Origin: JAFHCF01 sp048497495
GTDB lineage: Bacteria; Pseudomonadota; Alphaproteobacteria; Rhizobiales; Ancalomicrobiaceae
Length of the DNA: 10,622 nt
Reading direction: 5' to 3'
Assembly: GCA_048497495.1 (NCBI GenBank)
Contig: JAFHCF010000042.1
Span: 1-10,622 of the forward strand
In this document: positions 7,015-10,622 of the stretch, piece by piece
Numbering within the stretch: position 1 is the first letter of the stretch
Layout: every line of letters starts with the position of its first letter
Made by a program: the position numbers and the translations under genes
Notes under the pieces: generated by a model
Database searches by the model: none
What the model saw: only the letters and a program-made list of their open reading frames with translations
Told to the model about the DNA's origin: nothing

Positions 7015-7614
7015 TCACCGGCCGGCCGGCTTGCCGTCGGTCTTCTGCGGTTCGAGGATCAGTTGCACCCGCCCGTTGGAATTGTCGAGCTTGTATTGAC
7101 CGCTCCTGAGATCGATCGACAAACGATTGCCGCGGGCGACGTTCTTGCCCTGGGTCAGGACGACGGTGCCGCTGACCTGGGCGGTCTGCGAGCGCATGTC
7201 GAACCACCCCTTGTCGCCGGTGACGGTCTGGTCCTTCTGATTGATCAGCACCCGGCCCTCGGCCTCGAAGCGGCGGATCTGCTGGCTCGAGCCGCTCGCC
7301 GCCTGGGCGATGCCGTCCGCCGCCTTGCCCTCGTAGAAGACGCGGAGACGTTGGGTCTTGAGCACCGTGTCCTTCTGGCGCACCTGGACGTTGCCGGTGA
7401 AGATGGCGTTGCGGTCCTTGTCGAGCACCTCGAGGCTGTCGGCCTCGATCTGGATCGGGTCCTTGCCATTGGAGCCGAAGCCCTTGAAGGCCTCCGACAT
7501 GGCGCCTTCGCCGGCGGCATGGGCAGCCGCGGGCGCGAGCCCGACGACGACCGCCAGGGCGAGGGCGCGGAAGGACGCGCGAAGGGGGGCGAGGCTCGAT
7601 CGGGTCATCGTCAT
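7015..7614 (-). CDS. lptA: LPS transport periplasmic protein LptA
   Basis: The 199-residue protein should form the periplasmic bridge that carries lipopolysaccharide from LptC to LptD. It has a signal peptide (charged start, hydrophobic 17-30, cleavage near AHA-A at 33). The OstA/LptA beta-jellyroll domain runs about 52-188 and starts with the typical PIQIEADSLEV (53-63) and IFTGNVQVRQ (71-80). Repeated strands follow, such as FEAEGRVLINQ and VSGTVVLTQG. The start at 7614 overlaps the lptC stop (ATGA), which shows tight coupling and excludes the longer open frame up to 7836. An in-frame Met two codons later is an alternative. Length is normal for the family. Confidence 0.93.
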   Translation of the reverse strand: MTMTRSSLAPLRASFRALALAVVVGLAPAAAHAAGEGAMSEAFKGFGSNGKDPIQIEADSLEVLDKDRNAIFTGNVQVRQKDTVLKTQRLRVFYEGKAADGIAQAASGSSQQIRRFEAEGRVLINQKDQTVTGDKGWFDMRSQTAQVSGTVVLTQGKNVARGNRLSIDLRSGQYKLDNSNGRVQLILEPQKTDGKPAGR

Positions 7615-8345
7615 CTCTCGGGAGCGGCGGCTTCGGGGGCTCTTCCGGCGGCGCCGTCGCCGGGCAGGAAGGACATGCGGACATTGCCGGTGAAGACTAT
7701 GTGGTGGCCGCCGTCGGCGACGTCGATGCCGTCGGCCTCGATCCGCCCGGTCTTGCCGACGATCTCCACCCGCTTGTCGGAGGTGATGCGGCCAGAGACG
7801 AGATCGGCGTCGGCATGGGCGCTCGAGGCGCGCCATCCGCTCGACGTGGTCACCGTCACCATGCCGTCGAGCGTCAGCCGTTCCCCGGTGCCGTCGTAGA
7901 CGCCGTTGTTCGATTCGATCTTGGTCCAGGTGCCGTCGGCCATCTCGATGCGCCCGTCGATGCCCTCGAGGCTGATGATCTTCGGATTCTGGATGTTCTG
8001 GAAGGCCCGTTGCGCCGAGACGTCGTAGGCGCGGCCCTCGGCGTGGCCCGACAGATGGGGCTCGACCATGGTCAGCCCGTCCTTGGAGAACAACACCGTC
8101 TTGACGTCGAGCGTGCCCTGCAACCGCGACTGCACCCAGGCGACGGCGGCGATGCCGACCGCGATCGCCAGGGCGGCGGCCGGCAGCAGGATCTTCAGGC
8201 GGCGGACGCGACGGCTGTGGCGGTCGGCGGCGAGACGGGCGGCCGAGGGCAGGGGCGCCGGGCGCCGGCGCGCGCGCGCGTCGTGGCGCAGGTCGTCACC
8301 ACCCACGCCCCCCCGCTCGACACCCGTGTCCATCACTTCGCTCAT
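7611..8345 (-). CDS. lptC: LPS export protein LptC
   Basis: The 244-residue protein is the bitopic inner-membrane component that takes lipopolysaccharide from LptB2FG and passes it to LptA. A single membrane segment lies at about 50-72 (LKILLPAAALAIAVGIAAVA), leaving a long basic, Arg-rich cytoplasmic tail of about 49 residues. The periplasmic domain (about 80-226) ends in IEADGIDVADGGHHIVFTGN, which visibly resembles the first strands of LptA; both share the OstA fold. The start may be Met1 (8345) or Met5 (8333). The gene lies 56 nt after rnd and overlaps lptA by 4 bases. The tail is encoded by very GC-rich DNA with a 13-nt alternating G/C run (8268-8280). Confidence 0.9.
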   Translation of the reverse strand: MSEVMDTGVERGGVGGDDLRHDARARRRPAPLPSAARLAADRHSRRVRRLKILLPAAALAIAVGIAAVAWVQSRLQGTLDVKTVLFSKDGLTMVEPHLSGHAEGRAYDVSAQRAFQNIQNPKIISLEGIDGRIEMADGTWTKIESNNGVYDGTGERLTLDGMVTVTTSSGWRASSAHADADLVSGRITSDKRVEIVGKTGRIEADGIDVADGGHHIVFTGNVRMSFLPGDGAAGRAPEAAAPER

Positions 8346-8401
8346 CGCCTCACCGCGTCCGCCGCGTCGTCCGCCCGCGTCTCATCGCCTGAAATCGTGG
8401 C

Positions 8402-9016
8402 TCAGGAATGGTCGAGAATGTCACCATCGAGCCAGCCCATCAGGTCCAACTTGGCGCGGGTCGGCAGATAGTCGAAACACGCCCGCGCGATCTCGGCGTG
8501 ACCCTCGCGCGCCAGGATCGGCTCGAGCCTGGCGACGAGCGCGTGGAGATGGAGGACGTCGGAGGCGGCATAGGCGAGCTGCGCCTCGTTGAGCTCGGCC
8601 GCGCCCCAGTCCGACGACTGCTGCTGCTTCGACAGTTCGACCCCGAGGAGATCGCGGCACAGGTCCTTGAGGCCGTGGCGATCGGTGTAGGTGCGGGTCA
8701 GCTTGGAGGCGACCTTGGTGCAGAAGATCGGCTGGGGCATCACGCCGAAGGCATGATAGAGCGCGGCGAGATCGAAACGGGCGAAGTGGAAGATCTTCAC
8801 CACCTTCGGGTCGGCGAGGAGCGTCTCGAGATTGGGCGCGCGCTTCTGGCCCTTGGCGATCTTGACCACGTCGACGGTGCCGTCGCCCGGCGACAGCTGG
8901 ACCACGCAGAGCCGATCGCGGTGGGGCTTCAGACCCATGGTCTCGGTGTCGATGGCGACGCTCGCGCCGTAGTTCGAGAGGTCCGGCAGGTCTTCGTGGT
9001 GGTAGCGGATGGTCAT
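8402..9016 (-). CDS. rnd: Ribonuclease D-like 3'-5' exonuclease (DEDDy, no HRDC)
   Basis: The 204-residue protein is a single exonuclease domain that should trim RNA 3' ends, such as tRNA precursors, using two divalent metals. The DEDDy catalytic set is complete: D23 and E25 in AIDTET, D82 in HFARFD, and Y149 with D153 in YAASD. It is about half the length of E. coli RNase D because the C-terminal HRDC domains are absent, as in many alphaproteobacterial homologs. It begins the minus-strand run leading into lptCAB. GGAG lies 12 nt before the ATG, and a hairpin lies 37 nt upstream. The name rnd follows family usage; the substrate is not shown by sequence. Confidence 0.88.
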   Translation of the reverse strand: MTIRYHHEDLPDLSNYGASVAIDTETMGLKPHRDRLCVVQLSPGDGTVDVVKIAKGQKRAPNLETLLADPKVVKIFHFARFDLAALYHAFGVMPQPIFCTKVASKLTRTYTDRHGLKDLCRDLLGVELSKQQQSSDWGAAELNEAQLAYAASDVLHLHALVARLEPILAREGHAEIARACFDYLPTRAKLDLMGWLDGDILDHS

Positions 9017-9052
9017 GGAAACGGGGTTCTCCGGCGCGAAGGCGCGTCCGGC

Positions 9053-9071
9053 GCGAAGCAGTCTGCTTCGC
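9053..9071 (-). terminator. Hairpin between the hemerythrin gene and rnd
   Basis: GCGAAGCA and TGCTTCGC form a perfect 8-bp stem with a 3-nt loop, 63 nt after the hemerythrin stop and 37 nt before the rnd start. No T-run follows in the minus direction. It may end the hemerythrin transcript or be part of the rnd leader. Confidence 0.35.
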
Positions 9072-9134
9072 CCGGTTCGCGCCCCCTTACCACGAGTGGC
9101 CGCCGGAAACGACCCCCGCCCCGCGCGGCGCCCC

Positions 9135-9548
9135 TCAGGCCTCGGGCAGGCGGAGGTTCGCGACGGCCTCCGCGCCGATGTGGCCGATGAGAATGAGCGA
9201 GGTCACCCGGTCGACACTGTCGACGTGGGCCGCGACCAGTTCGGCCAGGACCTCGCCGATCAACCGGCGCAGGGCCGGCGAATCGCCGGCCTCGACGATG
9301 CGACGCGCGGCGGCGAACTCGGCCAGCAGGAGCGCGTGCCGGGCCTTGTGGCAATGGGCGATCGGCAGGTCGGCGGCGTCGATCAGGCGTTCCTCGCGGA
9401 CGAAATGCGCCTTCACCTCGGCCTCGATCTCGTCGAAGAGCGCCGCCAGATCGCCGTCGGCGGTCCGGTCGGTCATCTCGAACATCCCGTGCAACTTCGC
9501 GTGATCGGCGTCCATTTCAGGAACGCCCAGAACCAGGACCGCCGTCAT
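9135..9548 (-). CDS. Single-domain bacteriohemerythrin
   Basis: The 137-residue protein should bind oxygen at a non-heme di-iron site inside a four-helix bundle. All seven expected ligands can be placed: H16 (MDADHAKLH), H48 and E52 (HFVRE), H67 and H71 (HKARH), and H108 and D113 (HVDSVD). No membrane segment or signalling domain is attached, so it is a soluble oxygen carrier, scavenger or sensor partner rather than a chemoreceptor. The start at 9548 was chosen because GAGGG lies 4 nt before the ATG and the preceding open frame is low-complexity. It is divergent from the dehydrogenase gene across 206 nt. Its role in the cell is inferred only from the family. Confidence 0.88.
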   Translation of the reverse strand: MTAVLVLGVPEMDADHAKLHGMFEMTDRTADGDLAALFDEIEAEVKAHFVREERLIDAADLPIAHCHKARHALLLAEFAAARRIVEAGDSPALRRLIGEVLAELVAAHVDSVDRVTSLILIGHIGAEAVANLRLPEA

Positions 9549-9754
9549 CGCACCCTCGCCTCTTCCCTCGCCGTTCGACGCTGCGGGGTCCGTCGCCGCG
9601 CCGCCTTGACCAATGTCGCCTCGCGCGGGAAAACCGTCGGCGAACAAGAGACGCGTCGCCCTCTCGCCACGATGGCGGGGCTCTCTTCGTCCGGCGCGCC
9701 ACGGCGGCCGGTCGTCGCACCCCCGCAATTCCCCAATCGACGAGGACTTTCCCC

Positions 9755-10540
9755 ATGAGCTTTTCAGGAAAGACGGCCCTGGTGACCGGGTCGACCAGTG
9801 GCATCGGCCTCGCCGTCGCCACCCGCTTCGCCTCGCTCGGCGCCAACGTCGTGTTGAACGGTTTCGGCGACGCCGCCGCGATCGAGACCATCCGCGCCGG
9901 CCTCGCCGCGGCCCACGGCGTCGAGGTCGCCTATGACGGCGCCGACATGTCGAAGCCGGCCGAGATCGTGGCGATGATCGAGAAGGCGATCGCCCGCTTC
10001 GGCTGCATCGACATCCTGGTCAACAACGCCGGCATTCAGTTCGTCTCGCCGATCGAGGACTTTCCGATCGAGAAGTGGGACGCGATCATCGCCATCAACC
10101 TCTCTTCGTCCTTCCACACCATCCGCGCCGCCCTGCCGGCGATGAAGGCTCGAGGAGCCGGCACGATCGTCAACATCGCCTCGGCCCACGCGCTGATCGC
10201 CTCGCCCTTCAAGTCGGCCTACGTCGCCGCCAAGCACGGCATCGCCGGGCTGACCAAGACGGTGGCGCTCGAGACCGCCGAAACCGGCATCACCTGCAAC
10301 GCCATCTGCCCGGGTTACGTGCTGACGCCGCTGGTGGAAAAGCAGATCCCCGACACCGCCAAGGCCCGCAACATGTCGGAAGCCGACGTGATCAAGCACG
10401 TCATCCTCGAGGCCCAGCCGACCAAGCGCTTCGTCAAGCCCGAGGAAGTCGCCGGCATCGCCGCCTTCCTCGCCTCCCCCGACGCGATCTCGATCACCGG
10501 CGCGATGATCTCGGTCGACGGCGGCTGGTCGGCGCGCTGA
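9755..10540 (+). CDS. bdhA: D-3-hydroxybutyrate dehydrogenase (SDR family)
   Basis: The 261-residue short-chain dehydrogenase should oxidise D-3-hydroxybutyrate to acetoacetate with NAD+, a step in use of PHB and ketone bodies. Visible features are the NAD loop TGSTSGIG (11-18), NNAG (90-93), and the catalytic N115, S143, Y156 and K160. The residues that contact the substrate carboxylate and mark true hydroxybutyrate dehydrogenases are also present: Q95, H145, K153, Q197 and W258. They fit the well-studied Pseudomonas enzyme with an offset of one. The C-terminus GGWSAR is typical, and length is normal. GAGGA lies 8 nt before the ATG. The promoter region 9549-9754 shows TTGACC at about 9608 but no good -10. 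The 33-bp tandem repeat begins in its last codons. Confidence 0.93.
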   Translation: MSFSGKTALVTGSTSGIGLAVATRFASLGANVVLNGFGDAAAIETIRAGLAAAHGVEVAYDGADMSKPAEIVAMIEKAIARFGCIDILVNNAGIQFVSPIEDFPIEKWDAIIAINLSSSFHTIRAALPAMKARGAGTIVNIASAHALIASPFKSAYVAAKHGIAGLTKTVALETAETGITCNAICPGYVLTPLVEKQIPDTAKARNMSEADVIKHVILEAQPTKRFVKPEEVAGIAAFLASPDAISITGAMISVDGGWSAR

Positions 10541-10622
10541 GCGCCGACTTGAGGAGATACCCCGGCGCGCTGAGCGCCGACGTGAGGGGAGACCCCGGCG
10601 CGGCGAGCGCCGACGATGGGAG
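10531..10622 (+). repeat. 33-bp tandem repeat with hairpin units, overlapping the bdhA stop
   Basis: Units start at 10531, 10564 and 10597; the third is cut by the window edge. Each begins with GGCGC, ends its first half with GCGCCGAC, and the first two then carry GAGG-rich sequence and ACCCC. The GGCGC and GCGCC arms form a 5-bp hairpin with a 5-nt loop in each unit. The first unit contains the bdhA stop codon. The second keeps a TGA at the same place, while in the third it is CGA. Units 1 and 2 differ at only a few positions, so the duplication is recent or maintained. Possible roles are terminator, mRNA 3'-end stabiliser, or simple slippage expansion. Confidence 0.8.

Noticed and set aside
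7615..7836. An N-terminal extension of LptA
   Set aside because: It overlaps lptC in another frame and precedes an obvious signal peptide. The ATGA overlap explains the start.
10615..10622. ATG near the right edge as the start of a next gene
   Set aside because: Only eight bases remain, and it lies within the third repeat unit with no ribosome site at a proper distance.

Overview
The window is high-GC DNA with dense short-spaced genes and several alternative (TTG) start codons. The gene order rnd - lptC - lptA - lptB - rpoN - hpf - ptsN, and a small heat-shock gene paired with a DUF1150 gene, point to an alphaproteobacterium of the Hyphomicrobiales (Rhizobiales). This placement comes from recalled gene order and family resemblance, not from a search. 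I see no mobile element, CRISPR array, tRNA or rRNA.

Left region (1-1777, minus strand). This is a small operon read right to left. It has a DUF2946 protein with a TTG start, a 157-nt C-rich gap, a periplasmic metal/siderophore-type binding protein (FecB/BtuF-like, Tat-type signal), and a FecCD-type permease cut by the window edge. The permease start overlaps the binding-protein stop by 4 bases. The DUF2946 protein carries a CXXC motif and ends in RAPP plus three alanines. These are the features described for CruR, a copper-responsive upstream ORF that controls Rho-dependent termination of the genes behind it. The gap has the C-over-G bias expected of a Rho-loading site. This is the most interesting part of the window: a probable copper-sensing leader peptide placed in front of an ABC importer.

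Middle left (1778-2841, plus strand). A good sigma-32-type promoter precedes a small heat-shock protein gene. A hairpin and then a DUF1150 gene follow.

Centre (2891-9016, minus strand). In transcription order this holds rnd (DEDDy exonuclease without HRDC), lptC and lptA (ATGA overlap), lptB, rpoN (sigma-54), long-form hpf, and ptsN (EIIA-Ntr). It joins lipopolysaccharide export to nitrogen-type sigma factor control, ribosome hibernation and the PTS-Ntr regulator. An inverted repeat precedes rpoN, and a very stable 12-bp hairpin lies between hpf and ptsN, so the cluster is probably divided into sub-transcripts.

Right region (9135-10622). A single-domain hemerythrin (minus) is divergent from a 3-hydroxybutyrate dehydrogenase (plus) of ketone-body/PHB metabolism. 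Starting inside the last codons of the dehydrogenase is a 33-bp tandem repeat, each unit with a small GC hairpin, running off the end of the window.
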